From a virus: a DNA stretch of 42,008 nucleotides. The position numbers and the translations under genes are program-made. Shown piece after piece: positions 17,813-23,821 of this stretch. Within the stretch, counting starts at the first letter, position 1. Each line of letters opens with the position of its first letter. Location: the IMG/VR virus record IMGVR_UViG_3300012984_000023, positions 1-42,008 of that record; one strand, 5' to 3'. The notes beneath the pieces are model-generated. The model saw only the letters and a list, made by a program, of their open reading frames with translations, did not search any database and was not told the DNA's origin.

Positions 17813-18030
17813 CTTTCTTGGTTAAGAAAGAGAAATTCTTTGGTAAGAAGAGAGAAGTTAAGTAATTAGCTTTGATTGGATTCTAATAAGAGAGGCTCTG
17901 CCGCGAAGCATCAAGGTCATCCTAGTCAGATGAACTGGAAGTGCGGACTTCAGGTAACCGAAGGTCGTGACTCACGTCGAACAGAGTTGGTAACTCTGTT
18001 GGGGAGACTAGCAGACAGTTGACAACTGTC
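17813..18030 (+). repeat. Further serial hairpins with 3-4 base loops
   Basis: CTTTCTT-GGTT-AAGAAAG (17813-17830), TTCTT-TGGT-AAGAA (17836-17849), GAAGT-GCGG-ACTTC (17938-17951, extendable with a bulged G), AACAGAGTT-GGT-AACTCTGTT (17980-18000) and GACAGTT-GAC-AACTGTC (18014-18030) continue the series. All stems are perfect over 5-9 bp with very small loops. The last overlaps the -35 box of the candidate promoter at 18019. Confidence 0.65.
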
Positions 18031-18047
18031 CCCCAGCTGTGTCTAGT
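18019..18047 (+). promoter_or_regulatory. Candidate sigma-70-type promoter for the early genes
   Basis: A perfect TTGACA (18019-18024) is followed after exactly 17 bases by TCTAGT (18042-18047, 4 of 6 matches to TATAAT). A transcript would give a leader of about 65 bases before the ATG at 18119. The -35 box lies inside the hairpin at 18014-18030. Confidence 0.45.
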
Positions 18048-18118
18048 GCTCACCACACTAGGCATGGCTGGCTGTCCTTTTTCTTTGATGTCAACGCCAC
18101 AACCGAAAGGAGCCAGAC

Positions 18119-18406
18119 ATGGCTGGCAAGATCGAGATCCACCTGCAGGGAACCGTCAAGACCGCGCTCGTCTCCGACAGGCGCTGGGCTACTCTCCAGG
18201 ACATTCAGTCCATCATCGTCGCTCACGCAGACTCTTCAGTCTACACGTGGGTGCTGATCGTGGTTGAGCCAGACTTCGTTGGTGGTACGCCTCGCGTACT
18301 GCTCGGAGATCTGCTGAACCACTACTACACCGAGCTCCCCATTGCGTACTCGCAGGAGCGTGGTGTGTTGTACGACCTCTCCAGTGTCCCGCTGCGCGAG
18401 GTATAA
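18119..18406 (+). CDS. Small protein of unknown function, first gene of the early block
   Basis: This 95-residue protein has a likely beta-rich N-terminus and a hydrophobic central stretch (about residues 43-64). It has no signal peptide, cysteine motif or clear membrane helix. The ATG follows a strong ribosome site (GAAAGGAG, 8 bases upstream). It sits directly after the 1-kb structured region and before a row of other small unknown genes, a position typical of early host-takeover or anti-defence genes. That role is positional inference only. Its last codons and stop (GAG GTA TAA) contain the promoter-like GGTATAATG. Confidence 0.75.
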   Translation: MAGKIEIHLQGTVKTALVSDRRWATLQDIQSIIVAHADSSVYTWVLIVVEPDFVGGTPRVLLGDLLNHYYTELPIAYSQERGVLYDLSSVPLREV

Positions 18407-18408
18407 TG
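18400..18408 (+). promoter_or_regulatory. Promoter-like GGTATAATG overlapping a stop codon
   Basis: An exact GGTATAATG covers the stop codon of the gene ending at 18406. The next gene begins at 18470 with its own ribosome site, so a transcript from here would have a leader of about 55 bases. No -35 match is present. Confidence 0.55.
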
Positions 18409-18469
18409 AGCCAGGCCTGGGCATGCCTACCAACTGCCCGTACACTACCAATACCGAGAGGGGACAGCA

Positions 18470-18847
18470 ATGTCCAAGGCAAGTGCACGACACGCCAAGC
18501 GAGGCGTGAACAACCGTAAGTTCGCAGAGCGTCTGGCTGCGAAGAAGCAGAAGAACATCGACAAGCAGGTTGCTGCTGAGCAGAAGAACCGCGACAAGTG
18601 CGCGGAGCTCGGCATCGTCCTGCAGAACGGTGAAACGCCGTCGCGCGCCTTGCGTCGCTACCGTCGGGAGCAGGATGGCATCAAGCTGTCTGCTGCCCGT
18701 GCTGAGAGGGAGGCCAAGGCTAAGGCTCAGCAGGAGGCTCACGAAGCCTTCATGAAGAGCCTCGGCAACGCCATCGAGGACGCTGAGAACAAGGACAAGC
18801 GGTCTGCGCTGGACAAGGCGCAGGACACGTTGTCTGGTGGGCTCTGA
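18470..18847 (+). CDS. Lysine- and alanine-rich helical protein, unknown function
   Basis: This 125-residue protein is extremely rich in Lys, Arg, Ala, Glu and Gln and predicted to be almost entirely helical. The basic N-terminus (residues 1-60) suggests nucleic-acid binding. The middle (about 70-115) has coiled-coil-like runs such as AEREAKAKAQQEAHEA. There is no cysteine motif, signal peptide or membrane segment. The start is supported by AGAGGGG upstream. It follows the GGTATAATG element at 18400 and is followed 5 bases later by a zinc-ribbon gene. It could be a DNA- or RNA-binding protein or a small packaged protein. I do not recognise a family. Confidence 0.75.
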   Translation: MSKASARHAKRGVNNRKFAERLAAKKQKNIDKQVAAEQKNRDKCAELGIVLQNGETPSRALRRYRREQDGIKLSAARAEREAKAKAQQEAHEAFMKSLGNAIEDAENKDKRSALDKAQDTLSGGL

Positions 18848-18852
18848 TCCAG

Positions 18853-19164
18853 ATGCAAGATCCGACTGAGACCAAGCAGTTCCTGCATGGCTCGGGCGTC
18901 AACGACGTGGACTACGTGGACTACGACCTGTATATTGCCTACACCTGTCCCGCTTGCGGTGCACAGTTGGAGGGACAGGTCGTGGTCACCGTCAATGACT
19001 CCGACGTGGGAACGTTCAACATCGACTGTCCGTCTTGCGACGGTAAGGACTTGCTCATCGAGCGTACCTTCACCGTCGAGGACTTGTTCGGTCCTCACCA
19101 CACCATCGACCGGTCCGGTCGTTGGGACGGACACGAGGGTCGGAAGAGGAGGAAGCATGGCTAA
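18853..19164 (+). CDS. Small zinc-ribbon protein
   Basis: The protein has 103 residues. CPAC (about residues 33-36) and CPSC (about 59-62) are two CxxC knuckles separated by a short beta-rich stretch, the form of a zinc ribbon. The C-terminus is strongly basic (GRKRRKHG). The N-terminus is acidic. Such ribbons occur in transcription factors, nucleic-acid binding proteins and many small phage proteins, so the metal-binding call is fairly firm and the job is unknown. It overlaps the next gene by 8 bases. The ATG lies 5 bases after the preceding stop; the ribosome site is weak, so coupling to the upstream gene is likely. Confidence 0.75.
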   Translation: MQDPTETKQFLHGSGVNDVDYVDYDLYIAYTCPACGAQLEGQVVVTVNDSDVGTFNIDCPSCDGKDLLIERTFTVEDLFGPHHTIDRSGRWDGHEGRKRRKHG

Positions 19165-19378
19165 GCGTTGGTGGTGGTTCTTCCACTCCCCACGCGGGAA
19201 CAAGACCAAGCTCTACCTCGGAGACAGGTTCGTGGATCCACACGAACATGTCTACACCGTCTATAGCGTGTCAGGCAACCAGGTCGTGCTTCAACGCATC
19301 GACACCGGTGGCTCGTACGCAACGACGATGAGCACTATGGGTACGTACTACCAGCCAGCCCCGGTTTCCGAGGTATAA
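19157..19378 (+). CDS. Small Trp/aromatic-rich protein, unknown function
   Basis: The 73-residue protein begins MAKRWWWFFHSPRGNK. It continues with a beta-rich stretch containing YTVYSVSGNQVVLQRI, reminiscent of a small SH3- or Tudor-like barrel, but that is only an impression. The chosen ATG follows a strong AGAGGAGG ribosome site and overlaps the zinc-ribbon gene by 8 bases. A longer reading of the same frame from 18887 has no support. Like the gene at 18119 it ends GAG GTA TAA TG, so its stop lies inside a promoter-like element. The function is not recognised; early host-interaction genes often look like this. Confidence 0.65.
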   Translation: MAKRWWWFFHSPRGNKTKLYLGDRFVDPHEHVYTVYSVSGNQVVLQRIDTGGSYATTMSTMGTYYQPAPVSEV

Positions 19379-19380
19379 TG
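19372..19380 (+). promoter_or_regulatory. Promoter-like GGTATAATG overlapping a stop codon
   Basis: An exact copy of the 9-mer, again covering a stop codon. It lies just before a strongly structured leader and the gene at 19525. No -35 box is seen. Confidence 0.55.
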
Positions 19381-19390
19381 GTGGTACGCC

Positions 19391-19489
19391 CCTCCGGTAA
19401 CCGGAGGCTGGCCCACCGACCCGGCTCTGGCGTCCCGGGCGGGTGGGCTGGCCCCTAGCTATCGGGCTAGGGGGACCGGTACCGGTCCC
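19391..19489 (+). ncRNA. Highly structured leader with four consecutive hairpins
   Basis: The segment contains CCTCCGGT-A-ACCGGAGG (19391-19407), GCCCACC...GGTGGGC with an inner CCCGG/CCGGG pair (19411-19448), CCCCTAGC-6-GCTAGGGG (19452-19473) and the 18-base perfect palindrome GGGACCGGTACCGGTCCC (19472-19489). It lies between a promoter-like element and the ATG at 19525, with no coding frame of note. The density of perfect stems suggests a structured 5' leader, attenuator or separate small RNA. It matches no riboswitch class I know. Confidence 0.6.
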
Positions 19490-19492
19490 GCA

Positions 19493-19505
19493 GTTCACAC
19501 TACTA
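19493..19505 (+). repeat. GTTCACACTACTA, copy 1
   Basis: An exact 13-mer in the leader of the gene at 19525. It is found again at 23613-23625 in the leader of another gene. In both cases a ribosome site follows within about 15 bases. It may be a shared regulatory or processing element. Confidence 0.5.
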
Positions 19506-19524
19506 GTAGGAACAGGTAACACTC

Positions 19525-19986
19525 ATGGCGAAGACCCAGCCGAAGGCACCCACGAAGGTGACCGTCGACATCAAGAACATCAACCGTACGTCTGACGTTC
19601 AGTTCGCTGACTACGTCAACACCGTTCTTCAGTTCGGTGACGTCGAGCAGCTCGCCGACATCGTCGCTCCCGAGACCGTCGAGGCCATCAAGGCCGCGAT
19701 CTCCGAAGCAGGCGACCAGTTCACCAGCACGACCGAGACCGCGATCCAGAAGACGATCACGACCAAGGTCGAGGCAGCCATTCGTGCTCTCACGAACGAC
19801 GCGCCTCTCACCGGCTACGCCGGTCGTGCCTTCGACGCAGAGGCCTTCGCGAAGAAGGTCGCCCCGAAGACGGGTCGTGCGCGCCTCTCGCCGCAGGAGA
19901 AGGCGGAGCGCGTCGTTGCTGACGCGTCCGACGAGCAGCTCGCTGCTCTCGCCGCTCTCCTCAAGGAGAAGGGTATCGAGCTCTAG
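19525..19986 (+). CDS. Acidic helical protein, unknown function
   Basis: This 153-residue soluble protein has a Lys/Pro-rich N-terminal 12 residues, an acidic helical core (about 25-95) and a basic patch around RARLSPQEKAER (about 118-130). It ends in an Ala/Leu-rich helix. Codon choice is strongly biased to C/G third positions, more so than its neighbours, as in highly expressed phage genes. The structured leader upstream and a strong hairpin downstream make it a separately controlled single gene. GTTCACACTACTA before its ribosome site recurs before the gene at 23639. No family is recognised; an abundant DNA-binding or host-takeover protein is possible. Confidence 0.75.
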   Translation: MAKTQPKAPTKVTVDIKNINRTSDVQFADYVNTVLQFGDVEQLADIVAPETVEAIKAAISEAGDQFTSTTETAIQKTITTKVEAAIRALTNDAPLTGYAGRAFDAEAFAKKVAPKTGRARLSPQEKAERVVADASDEQLAALAALLKEKGIEL

Positions 19987-20013
19987 GCTGTCTAGACTCG
20001 GTATCACCGCTAG

Positions 20014-20052
20014 CAACGCCCCGGTCACCTTACAAGGGTGGCCGGGGCGTTG
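20014..20052 (+). terminator. Strong hairpin after the gene ending at 19986
   Basis: CAACGCCCCGG (20014-20024) pairs perfectly with CCGGGGCGTTG (20042-20052). Inside, CACC can pair with GGGTG. There is no T-run, so it is either a terminator of the T-poor kind common in high-GC actinobacteria or an RNA-stabilising hairpin. Confidence 0.55.
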
Positions 20053-20070
20053 TCATGTCTGGAGGTAGGT

Positions 20071-20295
20071 ATGGTTAAACGAATTCAGATTGGGAAGTAC
20101 CGTTGGCGCTTCGGTCTATCAGAGTCGGTCGGTATGTGGGAAAATACTCGACACATGAAGAAGTCGAAGCGCCCTATGGGCAGGTTCGGTGGAGGCTGGA
20201 ACTGGAAGCTAGGCATAGCTATCAGTAAGAGTACCATCATTGTAGACCTGCTCTATACTACAATTCGTATAGATAAGGTACGTGATCATGAGTGA
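20071..20295 (+). CDS. Small basic Trp-rich protein, unknown function
   Basis: This 74-residue protein is read from the ATG at 20071, which has a GGAGG ribosome site 5 bases upstream; the longer reading from 20038 begins inside the preceding hairpin. The protein is basic, with KYRWRF, GGGWNWK and a hydrophobic C-terminal half of predicted beta strands (ending near IRIDKVRDHE). Small beta-rich phage proteins of this sort are often hypothetical. It overlaps the start of the dCMP deaminase by 8 bases, which suggests coupling. No family is recognised. Confidence 0.6.
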   Translation: MVKRIQIGKYRWRFGLSESVGMWENTRHMKKSKRPMGRFGGGWNWKLGIAISKSTIIVDLLYTTIRIDKVRDHE

Positions 20296-20752
20296 AGCAC
20301 GGAAAGACGTAGCGACGTGGGACGAGACTTTCATGGGTATCGCCCTCATCGGGGGATCGAGGTCCAAGGATCCTCACACGCAGGTCGGAGCATGCATTGC
20401 CAGCGTAGACAAGCGAGTCCTCTCGATCGGCTACAACGGTACACCACGAGGGTGGCGAGACGACGACTTCCCTTGGGGGAAGACAGCAGATAACCCGCTC
20501 GACAACAAGCACCTATACGTGGTGCACGCGGAACGCAACGCAATCCTCAACTATCGAGGATCTCTCGCCGACTTTCAGGGTGCTATCCTGTACACCACGC
20601 ACTACCCGTGCAACGAGTGTGCGAAGGAGATCGTGCAGGTCGGCATCAACAAGGTGGTCTACATCAATGACCTCCGCCCTAAAGTCGAAGACGAAGCAGC
20701 ACAGGTGATCTTCGACGCTACACGAGTTATCGTGGAGCGATTCAACAACTAG
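20288..20752 (+). CDS. Deoxycytidylate (dCMP) deaminase
   Basis: This enzyme deaminates dCMP to dUMP, feeding dTTP synthesis for phage DNA replication in the cytoplasm. The 154-residue protein has the full zinc-dependent cytidine deaminase signature: HAE at about residues 80-82 (zinc His and catalytic Glu) and PCNEC with Cys108 and Cys111 as the other zinc ligands. SRSKDPHTQVGACI and IGYNGTPRG are typical of the dCMP deaminase branch. The length is normal. The ATG at 20288 is preferred over the in-frame GTG at 20282 because AAGG lies 9 bases before it. No thymidylate synthase is seen in the window. It is the only nucleotide-metabolism gene here and lies apart from the replication block. Confidence 0.92.
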   Translation: MSEARKDVATWDETFMGIALIGGSRSKDPHTQVGACIASVDKRVLSIGYNGTPRGWRDDDFPWGKTADNPLDNKHLYVVHAERNAILNYRGSLADFQGAILYTTHYPCNECAKEIVQVGINKVVYINDLRPKVEDEAAQVIFDATRVIVERFNN

Positions 20753-20765
20753 GTTAGGAACAAGA

Positions 20766-21335
20766 ATGAACGAGCAGTTCGAATCCGTGGCAATCGATGT
20801 CGCTGACCTCAACGTCGGTGACGTGTATTGCCGCATTCACGGTGACTACAACAGCACCTATGCTGAGGTCGTGCTGCGATACGGTCTCGTCACTAACATC
20901 CTCGTCGAGGGAGACACTCGTCTCGTCGTCGTGTTGGAGCGAGGCAAGGAACAGTACTCTAACGAGATGGTCGTCGAGTCCAGGGTCTTCAAGCCTGGAC
21001 AGGACGTTCACCTGTTCGAGGCAGAGAACTCTGCCTTCCACCCGCTCATGCACCAGCTCGCTGAGTCCATCGTGGCTAAGCGCAAGTCGGTGGAGGCAGA
21101 CCTCAACAAGGTCATCGAGCTGGAGTTCCAGCTGGAGGAGATCCACCGTCTCCACCACGCAATGAACGAGCCCAAGTTCGAGGACGTGCTTGCCAGCATC
21201 TTTGGTGGCACGGCAATGATGAGCCCGATGGCCGACGCCACTCCCCCGTGGGATGGCGAGGACGACGAGCCCAAGGATCCTGGTGAGGATCCCATCGCTG
21301 ACGGCGAGCTTGGCGACAGCCCGACTCGGCCTTAG
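20766..21335 (+). CDS. Protein of unknown function with acidic tail
   Basis: This 189-residue protein has a beta-rich N-terminal domain (about residues 1-85), a helical segment (about 95-140) that looks coiled-coil-like, and a disordered Asp/Glu/Pro-rich tail (about 155-189). An acidic, flexible C-terminus is common in proteins that dock onto replication partners or mimic DNA, but there is no specific motif. The ribosome site AGGAAC lies 6 bases before the ATG. It follows the dCMP deaminase after 13 bases and is followed by a strong RNA hairpin region, so it probably closes that transcription unit. Confidence 0.75.
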   Translation: MNEQFESVAIDVADLNVGDVYCRIHGDYNSTYAEVVLRYGLVTNILVEGDTRLVVVLERGKEQYSNEMVVESRVFKPGQDVHLFEAENSAFHPLMHQLAESIVAKRKSVEADLNKVIELEFQLEEIHRLHHAMNEPKFEDVLASIFGGTAMMSPMADATPPWDGEDDEPKDPGEDPIADGELGDSPTRP

Positions 21336-21340
21336 CCTCT

Positions 21341-21428
21341 CTGCCCCGCTCTCGTGCCCGCGCGGGTGGCCGGTACCCCACTGAGGGACCGGCCACCCCG
21401 GAGCCAGAGTGACCCGGAGTCGGGGCAG
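21341..21428 (+). terminator. Large structured terminator-like element
   Basis: An 11-bp perfect stem, GGGTGGCCGGT (21364-21374) with ACCGGCCACCC (21388-21398), has a loop that can pair further (CCC/GGG). It is enclosed by an outer 8-bp stem, CTGCCCCG (21341-21348) with CGGGGCAG (21421-21428). It begins 6 bases after a stop codon. There is no T-run. It may terminate or insulate transcription before the promoter-like element at 21479. Confidence 0.6.
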
Positions 21429-21478
21429 TCTGAGCTAGTTCTGGGCCACGGCCCGGCCAGCGGGATTCCGGATTTCGG

Positions 21479-21487
21479 GGTATAATG
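21479..21487 (+). promoter_or_regulatory. Promoter-like GGTATAATG before the replication block
   Basis: An exact 9-mer lying 39 bases before the ATG at 21526, right after the large hairpin element. No -35 match is seen. It is well placed to drive the long collinear replication block. Confidence 0.6.
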
Positions 21488-21525
21488 GAGGGTGCGCCCG
21501 CGCCACTCCAAGATAAGGAGACAGC

Positions 21526-21711
21526 ATGAGAAAGGTAAGCCTAAGACAGGTACCTACTCGTGACCTAGAAGCAGAGCTAGCTCGCCGCTACGCGCTACAA
21601 CCACGTCGCTCTGTGCGACAACGCATCCGAATGGGGCATGACAGTGGTATGGTCATCGTCCCTCAATCACACCTCAAGCGACGAGTCATTGACTTCTCGT
21701 TAGGTGCTTAG
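21526..21711 (+). CDS. Small basic protein, unknown function
   Basis: The 61-residue protein is rich in arginine (LRQVPTRDLEAELARRYALQ, then RRSVRQRIR). It is predicted helical in its first half and beta-rich in its second. The ribosome site AAGGAG lies 5 bases before the ATG. It is the first gene after the promoter-like element at 21479, 8 bases ahead of the DUF932 gene. The basic character suggests nucleic-acid binding. No motif is recognised. Confidence 0.7.
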   Translation: MRKVSLRQVPTRDLEAELARRYALQPRRSVRQRIRMGHDSGMVIVPQSHLKRRVIDFSLGA

Positions 21712-21719
21712 GAGACAAC

Positions 21720-22742
21720 ATGCCAGCTGAAGTAGAGCGCATGTTCTCAGTCCGACAGCCTACGTGGCACGGGCTGGAGAACCTGCTCACAGAGTATCCA
21801 TCCCGAACCGAGGCACAGCAGCTTGCTGGCCACGAGTTCGACGTCATCCGAGAGCCGCTGTACCGTCAGGTAATTAAGCTGGTCGACGTGCTCGCACCTA
21901 ATGGTGACTCCATGTATCAAGAGCCTCAGACTCGTTATGAGCTCTTCGAGGACGCTGAGATCAACGTCCGCTCCGATACAGCTCTTGATCTTGGCGTGGT
22001 CCCTGCTAGCAGGGTCGACGTCCAGCCCAAGGAGATGTGGGATCTCGCCGAGTGGGTGCAAGACACCATCCCAGGTCTGCAGTTCGAGACAGCCGGTACG
22101 CTCCGAGAGGGCAGGGACATCTGGATCCTCATGAAGAGAGACCGGCCTGTCACCATCAAGGGCGATCCGCAAGGGGACACGTGCCCGTATCTCGCGTTGC
22201 AGAACGGCTACGTGCAGGGCTCAGCGTTCCGCTTCCAACAGGTCATGATGCGTATCGTGTGTGCTAACACGTCAGCTGGTGCTGACATGGAGGCAGAGGG
22301 TAGTGGACACAACTACTCCCTCGCTCACACGCTCAACCTCTTCGAGCGTATCGAGGAGGTCAAGGCCATGCTGCAGAAGTGGGACGACGAGGTTAACGAG
22401 TGGGTCGAGGCCAAGGAACACATGGCCACGCTCAAGGTCACCATCCCTGGTATCAACTGGTTCGTGGACGAGTTCATCGCCATGCCGGACGAGCGGATCA
22501 CCAGCAAGCGGGTGAAGGAGAACGTTGAGATGGCTCGCCTTGAGCTGATCGGCGAGCTCTACAACCACCGAAACGTGGGGATCGAGGGCACTGCGCTCGG
22601 TCTCTTCGAGGCAGCGAGCAGCTGGAACGAGCACGTGCGTGCAGCACGTACTCCTCAGTCTCGCTTCCAACGAGCAGTCCTGTCGCGTGACACCACGCTC
22701 CAGGCTGCTCACACCCTGGCCATCCAGGCCGCAACCATCTAG
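21720..22742 (+). CDS. DUF932 family (phage/plasmid-like) protein
   Basis: This 340-residue protein has the family's hallmarks: an early PTWHGLEN motif (residues 14-21), an EAQQLAGHEFDV stretch near 31-42, a central beta-rich part with CPYLALQNGYVQGSAFRF (about 153-170), and the RIVCANT segment near 178-184 followed by helices. The family is frequent in phages and plasmids near recombination genes, but its biochemical role is not established. Here it leads a block with an SSB-like protein, a nuclease and a ligase, which fits a role in DNA recombination or single-strand handling. Length is normal for the family. A ribosome site (GGAGAC) lies in the 8-base gap before the ATG. Confidence 0.75.
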   Translation: MPAEVERMFSVRQPTWHGLENLLTEYPSRTEAQQLAGHEFDVIREPLYRQVIKLVDVLAPNGDSMYQEPQTRYELFEDAEINVRSDTALDLGVVPASRVDVQPKEMWDLAEWVQDTIPGLQFETAGTLREGRDIWILMKRDRPVTIKGDPQGDTCPYLALQNGYVQGSAFRFQQVMMRIVCANTSAGADMEAEGSGHNYSLAHTLNLFERIEEVKAMLQKWDDEVNEWVEAKEHMATLKVTIPGINWFVDEFIAMPDERITSKRVKENVEMARLELIGELYNHRNVGIEGTALGLFEAASSWNEHVRAARTPQSRFQRAVLSRDTTLQAAHTLAIQAATI

Positions 22743-22760
22743 TAACAAGGAGTAGTAACC

Positions 22761-23531
22761 ATGGCAACTGCCAAGGCAAAGACCGCTGCTAAGCCCGAGG
22801 CGAAGAGCGGCACTCTGCAGTACCCGAAGAACGGCACGGTACTCGGTGTCCTGTCGTTCCCGCTGTGGAACGAGAGCGACATCGACGCGCTCGCTAAGTG
22901 GCGGCAGGAGAAGAACATCAAGCCGGGTCAGTACCCTGACCGCATCGGTGGTTCCCTGTTCATCACGCAGGCTGAGGTCGACCGCGTCCAGAAGTACTTG
23001 GTCGAGGTCTTCGTGCCGTTCACGGTGGAGCAGTACGCTCACACCAACGGCACCAAGGGCTTCAGCCCCGAGGTCGCTGAGGCGCTCATCGAGCTCATCA
23101 ACGCCGAGGACTGGACGGAGACTAACCTCCCCATCCGCGACCTGTCCGACAAGGACCTGGAGAACCTCGGCGAGGACACGGACTTCGTGGCCAAGCTCGT
23201 CTTCAGCGGTTCGCAAGGCAACGAGATCCAGAAGAAGGCTCTGACCCGAGAGGACCCGGACAACCCGAAGTCCAGTCTCGTGGTCATCGACCTCGACTCC
23301 GTCCCTGGTATCGGCGACCCCGACCGCCTGTGGTGGGGTGCTCGCAACTGGTTCAAGGGTGCGTTCAACATGAACGCCTACACCCGCGAAGTCCAGGTGG
23401 GCAAGCAGAAGGTGCTCGTGCACGGGATCTCGGCGTACAGCCGGTTCCTCTACCTTCGTACCGACCTCGAGATGAACTTCGGCGGCGGCAACGACGACGA
23501 GCAGGTTCTCGAAGAGGACTTCGAGGACTAG
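22761..23531 (+). CDS. Putative single-stranded DNA-binding protein
   Basis: This 256-residue protein has a flexible Ala/Lys N-terminus (1-20), a mixed core and a very acidic C-terminal tail ending DDEQVLEEDFED. Acidic tails with a near-terminal aromatic residue are a mark of phage single-strand binding proteins (T7 gp2.5 and bacterial SSB types), which use them to dock onto polymerase and helicase. No other gene in the replication block looks like an SSB, while polymerase, ligase, primase and helicases are all present. The strong C/G third-base bias suggests high expression, also expected for an SSB. The fold cannot be confirmed by eye; another abundant replication protein is possible. Confidence 0.45.
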   Translation: MATAKAKTAAKPEAKSGTLQYPKNGTVLGVLSFPLWNESDIDALAKWRQEKNIKPGQYPDRIGGSLFITQAEVDRVQKYLVEVFVPFTVEQYAHTNGTKGFSPEVAEALIELINAEDWTETNLPIRDLSDKDLENLGEDTDFVAKLVFSGSQGNEIQKKALTREDPDNPKSSLVVIDLDSVPGIGDPDRLWWGARNWFKGAFNMNAYTREVQVGKQKVLVHGISAYSRFLYLRTDLEMNFGGGNDDEQVLEEDFED

Positions 23532-23551
23532 CAGTTAGTGATACGGGGTCT

Positions 23552-23567
23552 AGCACGTAAGCGTGCT
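23552..23567 (+). other. Small hairpin after the SSB-like gene
   Basis: AGCACG-TAAG-CGTGCT is a perfect 6-bp stem in the 107-base gap between two genes. It is not followed by a T-run. A GGGCGCCC palindrome follows at 23605-23612. Confidence 0.4.
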
Positions 23568-23612
23568 CAGACTTAAACGACCATAACACAACTTCGCTTA
23601 GGCGGGGCGCCC

Positions 23613-23625
23613 GTTCACACTACTA
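23613..23625 (+). repeat. GTTCACACTACTA, copy 2
   Basis: Exact second copy of the 13-mer found at 19493-19505, again between a palindrome and the ribosome site of the next gene (AGGAGAC, ATG at 23639). Confidence 0.5.
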
Positions 23626-23638
23626 ACTAGGAGACAAC

Positions 23639-23821
23639 ATGGAAGTCAAATTAGCAGACGGGAGAATATACACAATCTCCCATCACTCCATCGCTGGTAA
23701 GGGTAGCACCTGGCACTGTAGCTGCGGGGCGTGGGGTCGGTACTACGCGAACCCCACATACGGAGAGTTGTACGTGCTGGGAGCCAAGCACGTTGCTCGC
23801 AAGCACCGGGTGAAGAAGTGA
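23639..23821 (+). CDS. Small Cys/His protein, possible zinc-binding
   Basis: The 60-residue protein contains WHCSCGAWGRYY (about residues 25-36) with a CxC pair, and later HVARKHRVKK. Two cysteines with nearby histidines could bind one zinc ion, as in many small phage finger-like proteins. The C-terminus is basic. The AGGAGAC ribosome site is good. Its stop overlaps the GTG start of the nuclease gene (GTGA), so the two are coupled. The function is unknown; a DNA-binding partner of the nuclease is possible by position. Confidence 0.7.
   Translation: MEVKLADGRIYTISHHSIAGKGSTWHCSCGAWGRYYANPTYGELYVLGAKHVARKHRVKK

Larger units (their letters stand above)
17088..18118. other. One-kilobase non-coding region with repeats and serial hairpins
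   Basis: No convincing gene is found here. The stretch holds three layers. First, small hairpins at 17158-17176, 17233-17245 and 17292-17308. Second, a cluster of CCGGTTAC/GTAACCGG repeats (17368-17599), partly enclosed by ACCAGGGG (17359-17366) and CCCCTGGT (17414-17421). Third, another run of hairpins from 17734 to 18030, several sharing a GGCT loop. A GGTAGAATG element occurs at 17466-17474 and a TTGACA-17-TCTAGT promoter at 18019-18047. A 58-codon frame at 17472-17648 crosses the repeats and looks accidental. The region could be a replication origin, a structured non-coding RNA locus, an early promoter array, or a mix. Confidence 0.7.

Noticed and set aside
17059-18030. CRISPR-like array
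   Set aside because: The repeated hairpins differ in length and arms and there are no equal spacers, so this is not a CRISPR array.
17880-18060. Possible tRNA-like folding
   Set aside because: Several stems are present but there is no cloverleaf with a D-arm, anticodon arm and a T-arm with GTTCRA in the right spacing.
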